Shown: positions 1 to 5,474, numbered from the stretch's first letter. The stretch: DNA of 5,475 bases from an uncultured Eubacteriales bacterium (GCA_934462885.1 CAKSJC010000133.1:1-5475), one strand, 5' to 3'. The notes: generated from the sequence alone by a model not told the origin. A program made the numbers and translations.

Positions 1-1
1 G

Positions 2-595
2 CTGGGAACCATGCCGCTTCCGCCGTATATTACGAAAAAACTTGATGATCCCGAAAGATACCAGACAGTCTATTCGAAATACGAAGGGTCGGCAGCCGCT
101 CCGACTGCTGGACTTCACTTTACACCGGAGCTTTTGCAAAAGATCAGAGAAAAAGGATGTAAGATTGTTCCCGTGCTTCTCCACGTAGGACTCGGAACGT
201 TTCGTCCGGTCAAGGAAGATAAGATAGCCGATCATGAGATGCATTCGGAGTACATCCGAGTTACCGAAGAATCAGCTGCTCTCATAAATAAAGCTAAAGC
301 AGCGGGAGGGCGTGTTATCGCGGTCGGAACTACATCGTGCAGAGTTCTTGAATCGGCGGCTGACGAAAACGGAATACTTCATCCGGTAGATACGGATACG
401 GGAATATTCATATATCCCGGATATCGTTTTAAGATAGTAGACGCGCTTATTACGAATTTCCATCTTCCCGAAAGCACGCTTCTGATGCTTGTCTCCGCAC
501 TTTGCGGAAGAGAAAAAATAATGAACGCATACGAAACGGCGGTGAATGAAGGATACAGATTCTTCTCGTTCGGGGACGCAATGTTCATTAAATAA
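2..595 (+). CDS. queA: QueA, S-adenosylmethionine:tRNA ribosyltransferase-isomerase, 3' part (5' end outside window)
   Basis: QueA transfers and isomerises the ribosyl group of S-adenosylmethionine onto 7-aminomethyl-7-deazaguanine in tRNA, giving epoxyqueuosine, the penultimate step of queuosine synthesis in the cytoplasm. The reading frame is open from base 2 and enters as LGT-MPLPPYI, the family's conserved MPLPPYI segment, so the ATG at 11 is an internal methionine and not the start. Other hallmarks follow: AAPTAGLHFT (bases 95-124), HVGLGTFRPV (about 182-211), and TNFHLPESTLLMLVSA near the C-terminus (about 455-502). About 197 residues are visible of a family length near 340, so roughly 40 percent is missing upstream. 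The C-terminus is intact and ends at a TAA. The usual partner tgt does not follow; the next gene lies on the opposite strand and converges. Identification is very secure. Confidence 0.97.
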   Translation: MGTMPLPPYITKKLDDPERYQTVYSKYEGSAAAPTAGLHFTPELLQKIREKGCKIVPVLLHVGLGTFRPVKEDKIADHEMHSEYIRVTEESAALINKAKAAGGRVIAVGTTSCRVLESAADENGILHPVDTDTGIFIYPGYRFKIVDALITNFHLPESTLLMLVSALCGREKIMNAYETAVNEGYRFFSFGDAMFIK

Positions 596-648
596 TCATT
601 AAATTAAAGTTGATATTGAAAATAGAGTAAGTTCGGGAAAAATTGCGC

Positions 649-700
649 AGGCGAAAAGTTTTGTTACTCTTCGCCTTATCATCTTTTCATTTTTACTCAG
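649..700. terminator. Hairpin between convergent queA and the HD gene, possible two-way terminator
   Basis: A 7-bp perfect stem (AGGCGAA at 649-655 with TTCGCCT at 670-676) encloses a 14-nt loop. On the + strand it is followed by a T-rich run (677-694) that suits termination of queA. On the minus strand a run of five T (complement of 640-644) follows the stem after a few bases, so it could also stop the HD transcript, less convincingly. Its position between two converging gene ends supports the call. The + strand T-rich stretch reaches to the HD stop codon. Confidence 0.6.
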
Positions 701-1710
701 TGTTCGGTTTCCTTTTTTTCGTAAATATAGCGCTCGAATTTTGTGTTGAGAAAACTGTTTATCCCGCGTCCTATCTCCGTGGATACCGAAGAGACTCGCA
801 CCGGACAGCTTCCTTTCATAACAAGCGGGTCTATATACCTCATTTTCGGTGAGACTTTTACGGAATATATTCCGATAGGCTTTTCCGGAGACGACGCGAC
901 GGAGGAGATATTCCTGTAATGCTCCCACAGCTTGGAGAATTCGGAGGAATTTCGGAATTTTCCTATAACGGCGCTTTCGACGGAGTATAGATCGTTTTTT
1001 TCGATCACTCCCGATAAAAACGCTTTTTTCATGAGATCGGCAAGATACTGCATAGGGAAAATGTCCTCTTCGGAGACAAACCAAGTTGAGTTTTTCAGCG
1101 CGATACGGGAAAAATCCACGGCATGCCTCACATTTTTGAAACAAAGTTCGGGCGTGCCGTCCTCGTTTTCCGCGACGAACAGATCGTTGTAGATGCTTTT
1201 TAGCTCGTCAAGCGGAATATTATGCGTGAGATATGCATTGCCCAAAGTGTATTCAAGACGGTCTGCCGACAGCCGCGGCGTATCATTGTCGGCGATCGGA
1301 TATTTATGATAATCGCACACATCGTCAATCGATATTCTGCTTTTTTTCAGACACGACATTATTTTATCCGAGTTTTCAATAAAAAATCTCGTTCCGACCT
1401 CTGTTGATTCCTGCTTTTCATAGTCGTTGTTCATAAAGTCGATGGTGTGAGCAAAAACGGGAGTTGCGATATCATGAAGAAGACCGGCAACGGATTCCGT
1501 TATACTTCCCGTAAAGTGCCAGACGATGGATGCGACTCCTATACTGTGCGTCAGCCTATCGTAATTTCCCAATAGTTTTTTGTAGATGGGAAAGGACGTG
1601 TAGTCGCAGCCGCAGTGCATTCCGATTCCCGACAGACGCGTCATCTCGGGAGACTCGCACATTTCCCGCAAAACAGCGGGAAAGCTTTCTGAATAAAGTG
1701 AAATATACAT
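697..1710 (-). CDS. HD-domain phosphohydrolase of unknown substrate
   Basis: This 337-residue soluble protein has the ordered metal-binding signature of the HD superfamily. R52 and H55 lie in YDRLTHSIGVA, the H79-D80 doublet in AGLLHDIATPVFAHTID (followed by H88 and D91), and a downstream aspartate D150 in SADRLEYT. The segment before the HD core (MTRLSGIGMHCGCDYTSFP, residues 23-41) resembles the N-terminal part of dGTPase/SAMHD1-like proteins of the COG1078 type. Members are known or presumed to hydrolyse nucleotide phosphates; the substrate here is not determinable from sequence. The rest (about 160-337) has no motif I recognise. The start is set by a GAGGT ribosome site (1716-1720 on the minus strand) five bases before the ATG. 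It is transcribed alone, convergent with queA and divergent from miaA. All expected HD-core residues are present, so it is probably active. Confidence 0.85.
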   Translation of the reverse strand: MYISLYSESFPAVLREMCESPEMTRLSGIGMHCGCDYTSFPIYKKLLGNYDRLTHSIGVASIVWHFTGSITESVAGLLHDIATPVFAHTIDFMNNDYEKQESTEVGTRFFIENSDKIMSCLKKSRISIDDVCDYHKYPIADNDTPRLSADRLEYTLGNAYLTHNIPLDELKSIYNDLFVAENEDGTPELCFKNVRHAVDFSRIALKNSTWFVSEEDIFPMQYLADLMKKAFLSGVIEKNDLYSVESAVIGKFRNSSEFSKLWEHYRNISSVASSPEKPIGIYSVKVSPKMRYIDPLVMKGSCPVRVSSVSTEIGRGINSFLNTKFERYIYEKKETEH

Positions 1711-1735
1711 AGATTACCTCATTTTTATATAAAAA

Positions 1736-1764
1736 ATTATAACATAAAGTAAGTGAAAGCACAA
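1736..1764 (-). promoter_or_regulatory. Sigma-A promoter of the HD gene, extended -10 type
   Basis: On the minus strand TATAAT (complement of 1736-1741) is preceded by TGT, giving the extended -10 form TGnTATAAT. A partial -35 hexamer, TTGTGC (complement of 1759-1764), lies 17 bases upstream and matches the consensus only in its TTG. Transcription would begin near 1729, leaving a leader of about 20 nt that contains the GAGGT site. The -35 reaches the first base of the miaA start codon on the other strand. Confidence 0.6.
1738..1743 (+). promoter_or_regulatory. Possible -10 element for miaA
   Basis: TATAAC on the + strand lies 20 bases before the miaA ATG and shares its bases with the -10 of the divergent HD gene through the palindrome TTATAA (1737-1742). 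No good -35 hexamer is found 16-18 bases upstream, so this is only the best candidate in a 53-nt gap. The ribosome site of miaA is also weak, with only GAAAG (1755-1759) before the start. Confidence 0.3.
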
Positions 1765-2726
1765 TGAAAAAAATAAAAACTTTATCTGTTCTCGGAGCGA
1801 CGGCGTCCGGCAAAAGCGCGCTCGCCGTGGAACTTGCCGCACGGCTCGGAGGAGAGATTGTCTCCTGCGATTCGATGCAGCTTTACCGTGAAATGAATAT
1901 CGGAACGGCAACTCCGCCTTTGGAAGAAAGAGGCGGGATAGTTCATCATCTTTTTGATATCGTACCGCCGGAGACGGATTTTTCAGCCGCCGAATACGCC
2001 CGCGCCGCGTCTGCGGCGATTGAAGAAACGGCTTCACGCGGAAAGCTTCCGATACTGTGCGGCGGAACCGGAATGTATTTTGATTCGCTCATGAAGATAA
2101 CATCCTTTTCCGAGGGAGAAAAAGACGACGCACTTCGCGAAGAATTATTCGAATATGCGGCGGAAAACGGCAATACAGCTCTTCATGAAAAGCTGAAAAA
2201 GATTGACCCCATAGCCGCCGAGGCAATACATCCGAATAACGTAAAAAGGGTGGTCCGCGCTATTGAAATATACGAAACTACCGGAAAAACAAAGACGGAA
2301 ACCGACCGAAAGCAGGTGGAGGGCGAGATACCGTATGATAATTTCACGGTGATAATAGACTTTCTCGACAGAGCAAAGTTATATGATAGAATAGAAAAAA
2401 GAGTTGATATCATGATGAGCGAAGGGCTTGAAGAAGAGGCGAGACGCCTTTTCTGCTCCGAAAGAAAGCTTAGCAAAACCGCGTCTCAAGCTATCGGATA
2501 TAAGGAATTTTTTCCATATTTTGAGGGAGAGAAAACAAGGGAAGAGATAACAAGCGATATAAAACTTGCGACACGTCACTACGCGAAAAGACAGCTTATC
2601 TGGTTCAGACATTATAAAGACGCCTTTCTTGTTCATCCGGACAAGGGAGAAGTCATAATGAGTGCCGCGGAACTTGCCGATGAGGTAGTCTCAAAACTAA
2701 AAGAGAAGAATTTTATCGAAAAATAA
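1764..2726 (+). CDS. miaA: MiaA, tRNA dimethylallyltransferase
   Basis: MiaA attaches a dimethylallyl group from dimethylallyl diphosphate to N6 of A37 next to the anticodon of tRNAs reading UNN codons, making i6A, which MiaB can then methylthiolate. The 320-residue protein is full length for the family. It shows the P-loop GATASGKS (11-18), the SCDSMQLYR segment with catalytic D36, GGTGMY (100-105) with the conserved threonine T102, HPNNVKRVVRAIEIYETTGK (156-175), the anticodon-contacting region with KLYDRIEKRVDIMMSEGLEEE (205-225), SQAIGYKE (241-248) and TRHYAKRQLIWFR (270-282). The ATG at 1764 starts just before the P-loop strand as expected. It is divergent from the HD gene. The next gene downstream has its own strong promoter, and I see no convincing terminator between them. 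Here miaA is not next to mutL or hfq, its partners in some other bacteria. Confidence 0.97.
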   Translation: MKKIKTLSVLGATASGKSALAVELAARLGGEIVSCDSMQLYREMNIGTATPPLEERGGIVHHLFDIVPPETDFSAAEYARAASAAIEETASRGKLPILCGGTGMYFDSLMKITSFSEGEKDDALREELFEYAAENGNTALHEKLKKIDPIAAEAIHPNNVKRVVRAIEIYETTGKTKTETDRKQVEGEIPYDNFTVIIDFLDRAKLYDRIEKRVDIMMSEGLEEEARRLFCSERKLSKTASQAIGYKEFFPYFEGEKTREEITSDIKLATRHYAKRQLIWFRHYKDAFLVHPDKGEVIMSAAELADEVVSKLKEKNFIEK

Positions 2727-2755
2727 GATTTTGTAAATATATTTTGAATCGCATA

Positions 2756-2784
2756 TTGACGTTTAATGGCTGCGGTGTTATAAT
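2756..2784 (+). promoter_or_regulatory. Near-consensus sigma-A promoter for the small membrane protein
   Basis: TTGACG (2756-2761) and TATAAT (2779-2784) are separated by 17 bases, and TGT precedes the -10, so an extended -10 is also present. This is the closest match to consensus in the window. Transcription should begin near 2791, giving a short leader of about 28 nt with the GAAAGG ribosome site. Confidence 0.85.
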
Positions 2785-2818
2785 CATGAATGATTTTTAA
2801 CTTGAAAGGTGTTTGGCA

Positions 2819-3118
2819 ATGGAACTCTTAATCACAATATTCGAATCATTTATGCTCATATGTTTCGGTTGTTCATGGCCTATTAATGCTATGAAGCACT
2901 ACCGTGCAGGAACCGCAAAGGGAATGAGCCTCCAATTTATTATCCTTATCCTTGTCGGATACGTCGCAGGTATCACAGCGAAAATAATAAAAGGCTTCGG
3001 CACATGGCATTCATGGTTTGTTCTCGCGGTATATATACTCAACTTTGTTATGGTTTCTCTTGACCTTATCGTATATTTCAGAAACCGTGCGCTTGATAAA
3101 AAGAATGGCGTAAAATAA
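2819..3118 (+). CDS. Small three-helix membrane protein, SemiSWEET/PQ-loop-like
   Basis: This is a 99-residue protein with three predicted membrane helices (about 2-21, 37-58, 65-87), a short basic cytoplasmic-type tail, and the family signature between helices 1 and 2. Here that signature reads SWPINAMKHYRAGTAKGMSL (residues 19-38). This matches the P-(Q/N)-x-x-K-x-x-(R/K)-x-x-S/T-AKG-x-SL pattern of SemiSWEET and other PQ-loop half transporters, with isoleucine after the proline in place of Q or N. SemiSWEETs form dimers that pass sugars across the membrane; the substrate here is unknown and a sugar is only one option. I chose the ATG at 2819 because GAAAGG (2804-2809) sits nine bases upstream; a TTG six bases earlier would be too close to it. 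The gene stands alone, between its own strong promoter and a terminator. Confidence 0.8.
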   Translation: MELLITIFESFMLICFGCSWPINAMKHYRAGTAKGMSLQFIILILVGYVAGITAKIIKGFGTWHSWFVLAVYILNFVMVSLDLIVYFRNRALDKKNGVK

Positions 3119-3136
3119 TTTTTACTTAAAATAAGC

Positions 3137-3179
3137 AAAGAGCAGACAGTATATTAAAACAACTGCCTGCCTTTTTCTT
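3137..3179 (+). terminator. Rho-independent terminator after the SemiSWEET-like gene
   Basis: GCAGACAGT (3142-3150) pairs with ACTGCCTGC (3162-3170) with one A-C mismatch around an 11-nt loop. The stem can continue past a bulged A3141 with AAAG/CTTT. It runs straight into CTTTTTCTT (3171-3179). Its place 19-60 bases after the stop codon fits a terminator. Confidence 0.8.
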
Positions 3180-3180
3180 A

Positions 3181-3336
3181 TTTATCGGTTTTGCGGCTAA
3201 ATGAAAGGTTATGCATACACGTTTGTGCGTCTCAAATTAATCTCGCTCTCACTTTCGACTCCTCTGATTTTGAATGTACAGACGAAAAAGTCAAGGAGCA
3301 AATTTCAAAACATTTTTACCGTGTCGAAAGAATATC
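3181..3336. other. Non-coding stretch, nothing recognised
   Basis: This is the first part of the 435-nt gap between the SemiSWEET-like gene and nrdR. It holds no gene, repeat or promoter that I can support. An open frame runs through it from 3201 on the + strand, but it has no ribosome site, gives a low-complexity product rich in K, S and F, and overlaps the nrdR promoter. Confidence 0.5.
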
Positions 3337-3364
3337 GGAAAAACAATAATTCTGTTGTTTTTCC
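3337..3364. repeat. Perfect 10-bp inverted repeat upstream of the nrdR promoter
   Basis: GGAAAAACAA (3337-3346) and TTGTTTTTCC (3355-3364) are exact reverse complements around an 8-nt centre. On the + strand it is followed by A residues, so it is not a normal terminator in that direction. It ends 28 bases before the -35 of nrdR, so it could be a protein-binding site, a remnant of a repeated element, or chance in A/T-rich DNA. Confidence 0.5.
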
Positions 3365-3381
3365 AAAAAAAAGAAAATGTT

Positions 3382-3410
3382 TTCTCTTTCTATTGCAAAA
3401 AAAAAGAGAA
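3382..3410. promoter_or_regulatory. Inverted repeat across the nrdR promoter, possible operator
   Basis: TTCTCTTT (3382-3389) and AAAGAGAA (3403-3410) are exact 8-bp reverse complements separated by 13 bases. The -35 hexamer lies in the gap and the right arm fills the spacer up to the -10. Such a site would block polymerase if bound. It does not resemble the published NrdR box (ACACTATATATAGTGT-like), so autoregulation by NrdR is not indicated. A/T richness makes chance possible. Confidence 0.35.
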
Positions 3411-3421
3411 TATGATATAAT
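3393..3421 (+). promoter_or_regulatory. Sigma-A promoter of the nrdR operon
   Basis: TTGCAA (3393-3398) and TATAAT (3416-3421) are 17 bases apart, with TGA just before the -10 forming an extended -10 element. Transcription should start near 3428, which leaves an unusually long leader of about 126 nt before the nrdR ATG. Confidence 0.8.
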
Positions 3422-3427
3422 TCAATT

Positions 3428-3553
3428 GTAGTTATATGCATAAGCGTAAGGGTATTTTTCCTAAAAAAAGGTACATCCGGCGCAGCATATGGCCTTGGGC
3501 TAAGTTTATGCGCGCTTGGAAAATGACGGATGTCGAAAGAGGAGACTTGATTT
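3428..3553 (+). promoter_or_regulatory. Long, foldable nrdR leader, candidate cis-regulatory RNA
   Basis: The leader contains nested complementary segments. ACATCCG (3473-3479) pairs with CGGATGT (3527-3533) and GCGC (3480-3483) with GCGC (3512-3515). Inside these, CATA (3486-3489) pairs with TATG (3507-3510) and TGGCC (3490-3494) with GGCTA (3498-3502, one G-U) around a TTG loop. An 11-nt single-stranded segment (3516-3526) is left on the 3' side. The fold ends four bases before the AGAGGAG ribosome site (3538-3544). GCATAA at 3438-3443 could instead pair with TTATGC at 3506-3511, giving a mutually exclusive fold. It does not match any riboswitch consensus I know, including cobalamin, purine and 2'-deoxyguanosine types. 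Structure is read by eye; function is inferred. Confidence 0.45.
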
Positions 3554-4006
3554 ATGAAATGTCCCGTATGTTCATCTCCCGAAAGTAAGGTTATCGATTC
3601 GCGACCTGTTGAGGAAAGCAACAGCATAAGAAGACGACGCGAATGTCTTATGTGCCATTATCGCTTTACCACATATGAGATTATTGATACAATGACTCCT
3701 ATTGTAATAAAGAAAGACGGATCAAGAGAACTGTTTGATAAGAATAAGATTCTTTCCGGACTTATGAAGGCGTGTCAGAAAAGACCGGTCGACGCTCAGA
3801 AAGTCGCTGATGAAATAGAGACGCAAATTGCGGGAACGATGAAGCAGGAGATATCCTCTCAGTTAATCGGTGAGCTTGCAATGGAGAAACTTAAGCAGCT
3901 TGACGCCGTGGCATATGTCAGATTTGCTTCCGTTCACCGTGAATTTAAGGATGTGGACAGCTTTGTAAAAGAAATATCAGAGCTTAAGGAAACAGAAAAA
4001 AAATAA
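3554..4006 (+). CDS. nrdR: NrdR, transcriptional repressor of ribonucleotide reductase genes
   Basis: NrdR senses ATP/dATP through an ATP-cone domain and represses ribonucleotide reductase operons by binding NrdR boxes. The 150-residue protein has the family's normal length and order. An N-terminal zinc ribbon with C3, C6, C31 and C34 (MKCPVC at 1-6 and ECLMC at 30-34) is followed by the strongly conserved IRRRRECLMCHYRFTTYE (25-42). The ATP-cone then runs from about residue 48 to 136 (VIKKDGSRELFDKNKI at 51-66 and YVRFASVHREFKD at 120-132). The ATG has AGAGGAG (3538-3544) nine bases upstream. It is first in a two-gene operon with a histidine phosphatase and has its own promoter and a long structured leader. 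I see no NrdR box in the upstream DNA, and no reductase gene is in the window, so its targets lie elsewhere. Confidence 0.97.
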   Translation: MKCPVCSSPESKVIDSRPVEESNSIRRRRECLMCHYRFTTYEIIDTMTPIVIKKDGSRELFDKNKILSGLMKACQKRPVDAQKVADEIETQIAGTMKQEISSQLIGELAMEKLKQLDAVAYVRFASVHREFKDVDSFVKEISELKETEKK

Positions 4007-4028
4007 TCCACAAAAAACGGAGTTTATA

Positions 4029-4748
4029 ATGTATTTGTATATCATACGGCACGGGCATCCCGTGTATTCGCCTGTCGAAATGCTCACAGAGGAAGGCCAT
4101 AAACAGGCGAGAGCATTAGCGCCGAGACTCGTGCAGAGCGGTATCACGAGAATATATTCATCTCCGCTCAGAAGAGCAATCGAGACTGCACAGCCTACGG
4201 CTGACGCACTTGGACTTCCGATAAACATCGAGCCGTGGACCAGCGAAGATGTCGCATGGTCAAGATTTCATGTCGAATATCCCGACGGACGTCAGAGATG
4301 GATATTCGAGGTCGACGACACAGCTTCATTTATGAGAGGCAAAAACCACGACGCGCTTGATAAATGGTATGAGATCGAACCGATGAAGTATGTTGTCAAT
4401 GCTAAAGAGGGCTATGAGCAGCTTATGGCGGAATCGGACGAGTTTCTCGCACGCCACGGCTATGAAAGGGACGGAAACGAATATATAGTTCGGCGTCACA
4501 ACGACGAGCGAATAGCGGTGTTTTGCCATGAAGGTTTTTCGTTAGGATGGCTGTCGCACCTTCTGCGTATCCCGCCGAATATTTATTGGTGTCAGTTTAA
4601 GATGACTCACACAGGCGTTACTATACTTCGCTTTGTAGATACCGATAACGGGCGGACTGTTCCGAAAGTCATGGGAATGTCGGATATGTCGCACATTTAT
4701 GCAGACACGGAGACGCCTTATCTCTTCAACACAAGATGGAAGGTTTGA
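4029..4748 (+). CDS. Histidine phosphatase family protein (phosphoglycerate mutase-like)
   Basis: This 239-residue cytosolic protein belongs to the histidine phosphatase superfamily. The N-terminal RHG motif lies in IIRHGHP (5-11), where H8 is the residue phosphorylated during catalysis. LTEEGHKQARAL (19-30) and YSSPLRRAIETA (43-54) follow, providing the second phosphate-binding arginine, and the second catalytic histidine is H167 in VFCHEGF. Between residues 70 and 155 there is a long insertion rich in W, D and E, which probably shapes the substrate pocket. It sets the protein apart from compact phosphoglycerate mutase-like enzymes such as CobC. The substrate cannot be read from sequence. 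The start has GGAG (4019-4022) six bases before the ATG. It lies 22 nt after nrdR with no terminator between, so the two are probably cotranscribed. A strong hairpin follows. Confidence 0.88.
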   Translation: MYLYIIRHGHPVYSPVEMLTEEGHKQARALAPRLVQSGITRIYSSPLRRAIETAQPTADALGLPINIEPWTSEDVAWSRFHVEYPDGRQRWIFEVDDTASFMRGKNHDALDKWYEIEPMKYVVNAKEGYEQLMAESDEFLARHGYERDGNEYIVRRHNDERIAVFCHEGFSLGWLSHLLRIPPNIYWCQFKMTHTGVTILRFVDTDNGRTVPKVMGMSDMSHIYADTETPYLFNTRWKV

Positions 4749-4808
4749 GCTTCTCGGACATAAACGCTACATCGGAACAATTTCGGATATAAACAACATA
4801 TGAACAAA

Positions 4809-4853
4809 TCGGGGAAAAACTTTTTTGTAAAAGTTTTTCCCCGAAACCTTTTT
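4809..4853. terminator. 16-bp perfect hairpin ending the nrdR operon
   Basis: TCGGGGAAAAACTTTT (4809-4824) and AAAAGTTTTTCCCCGA (4829-4844) are exact reverse complements around a 4-nt TTGT loop. A run of five T follows at 4849-4853. It lies 61 bases after the phosphatase stop, in the gap before the converging aroK. The GGGGAAAAACTTTT arm resembles hairpins that I recall recurring between genes in clostridial genomes, so it may be one copy of a dispersed family acting as terminator. Confidence 0.8.
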
Positions 4854-5039
4854 AGCCCTTTCATGGCGAGAAACGGTGCGGCATATGCGAACTATACGAA
4901 AACCGCATTAATTTTGTTTGCTTGCCGGAATAAAGATTTTTGATAGAGAGACGCGATATTTTTTCGAAAAAGCGTCGCCTGTATCGGAATTCAACAGGTC
5001 GATTTTGGTATTGTTCTGCAAAGATTTCTAATTGAAAGC
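4854..5039. other. Gap between the nrdR operon terminator and the aroK 3' end
   Basis: No gene is seen. Two weak foldable segments are present: GACGC/GCGTC (4950-4954 with 4972-4976) enclosing TTTTTCGAAAAA, and CCTGT/ACAGG just downstream (around 4978-4998) enclosing a GAATTC palindrome. Read on the minus strand, the second is followed after six bases by five T, so the pair might stop aroK transcription, but neither has the textbook stem plus adjacent T-run. Confidence 0.4.
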
Positions 5040-5474
5040 TTAAAGTCCGAGCAAAGAGATTATTTTTTCGGCGTTTTTTTGCACATCGTCGTCTACTTTT
5101 ACGGAAATATCCGCCACAGCATTGTAGTACGGAAACCTCAGCTTGTATAAATCTTCAAGATCTGCTGAGAGAGAAATCGGTCTGCCGTCCCGCGGCAGCG
5201 AACTTATGTCTCTTTGCAGAAACACAACGAAACTGTTCTGCCGGATGAGGTCGCGGTTTTCATTGCTCAGTACCGCTCCACCTCCCGTGGCGATGACCGA
5301 CGATTGTTTTTTCGTTATTTCGCCTATAACCTCGTGCTCAAGCTCACGGAAGCGCGCTTCACCGTATTTTTTGAAAATGTCGGGAATAGCCATCCCTGTT
5401 TTTTCTTCAATCATTGCGTCGGAATCAAAAAACGGACGGGAGAGCATTTCCGACAGTTTTTTCGCGATAGTGCT
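5040..5474 (-). CDS. aroK: Shikimate kinase, 5' end outside window
   Basis: Shikimate kinase phosphorylates shikimate at O3 using ATP, the fifth step of the chorismate pathway. The frame stays open past the ATG at 5447 to the window edge and reads STIAKKLSEMLSRPFFDSD, where the first ST is the tail of the P-loop GKST. Aligned to the well-studied Mycobacterium tuberculosis enzyme, about 15 residues are missing, so the true start is roughly 45 bases beyond the edge and the ATG at 5447 is internal. The substrate-binding residues are present: FDSD (D17 and D19 of the visible part), FRELE (R43), GGG (64-66), the lid arginine in DGRPIS (R98) and R113 in LRFPYY. The visible 144 residues plus the missing start fit a typical length near 160. 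It converges on the nrdR operon; neighbours on its 5' side are not visible. Confidence 0.95.
   Translation of the reverse strand, partial: STIAKKLSEMLSRPFFDSDAMIEEKTGMAIPDIFKKYGEARFRELEHEVIGEITKKQSSVIATGGGAVLSNENRDLIRQNSFVVFLQRDISSLPRDGRPISLSADLEDLYKLRFPYYNAVADISVKVDDDVQKNAEKIISLLGL

Noticed and set aside
599..1144. 181-codon minus-strand frame overlapping the HD gene
   Set aside because: It lies in another frame of the well-supported HD gene, gives an Arg/Lys/Cys-rich product without recognisable motifs, and has no ribosome site.
1714..2037. Minus-strand frame opposite the start of miaA
   Set aside because: Antisense shadow of miaA; its product is Arg/Pro/Ser-rich without family features, and it also crosses the HD promoter.
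2727..2755. Terminator directly after miaA
   Set aside because: Only a short GATT/AATC pairing is visible with no strong stem followed by T residues, so I could not support it.
2813..2818. TTG codon as an alternative start of the SemiSWEET-like gene
   Set aside because: Only three bases from the GAAAGG site, too close; the ATG at 2819 has proper spacing.
3365..3427. NrdR box for autoregulation
   Set aside because: No sequence resembling the tandem ACACTATATATAGTGT-type boxes was found around the promoter.
3201..3431. 76-codon open frame upstream of nrdR
   Set aside because: No ribosome binding site, low-complexity K/S/F-rich product, and it runs through the inverted repeats, the -35 and the -10 of the nrdR promoter.
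3428..3553. Known riboswitch in the nrdR leader (cobalamin, purine/2'-dG, preQ1, THF, c-di-GMP types)
   Set aside because: Compared by memory with the conserved core bases of these classes; none of the cores is present. A proper covariance search could overturn this.
4950..4999. Clear terminator for aroK on the minus strand
   Set aside because: The stems are only 5 bp and T-runs are not directly adjacent, so it is described only as weak foldable DNA.
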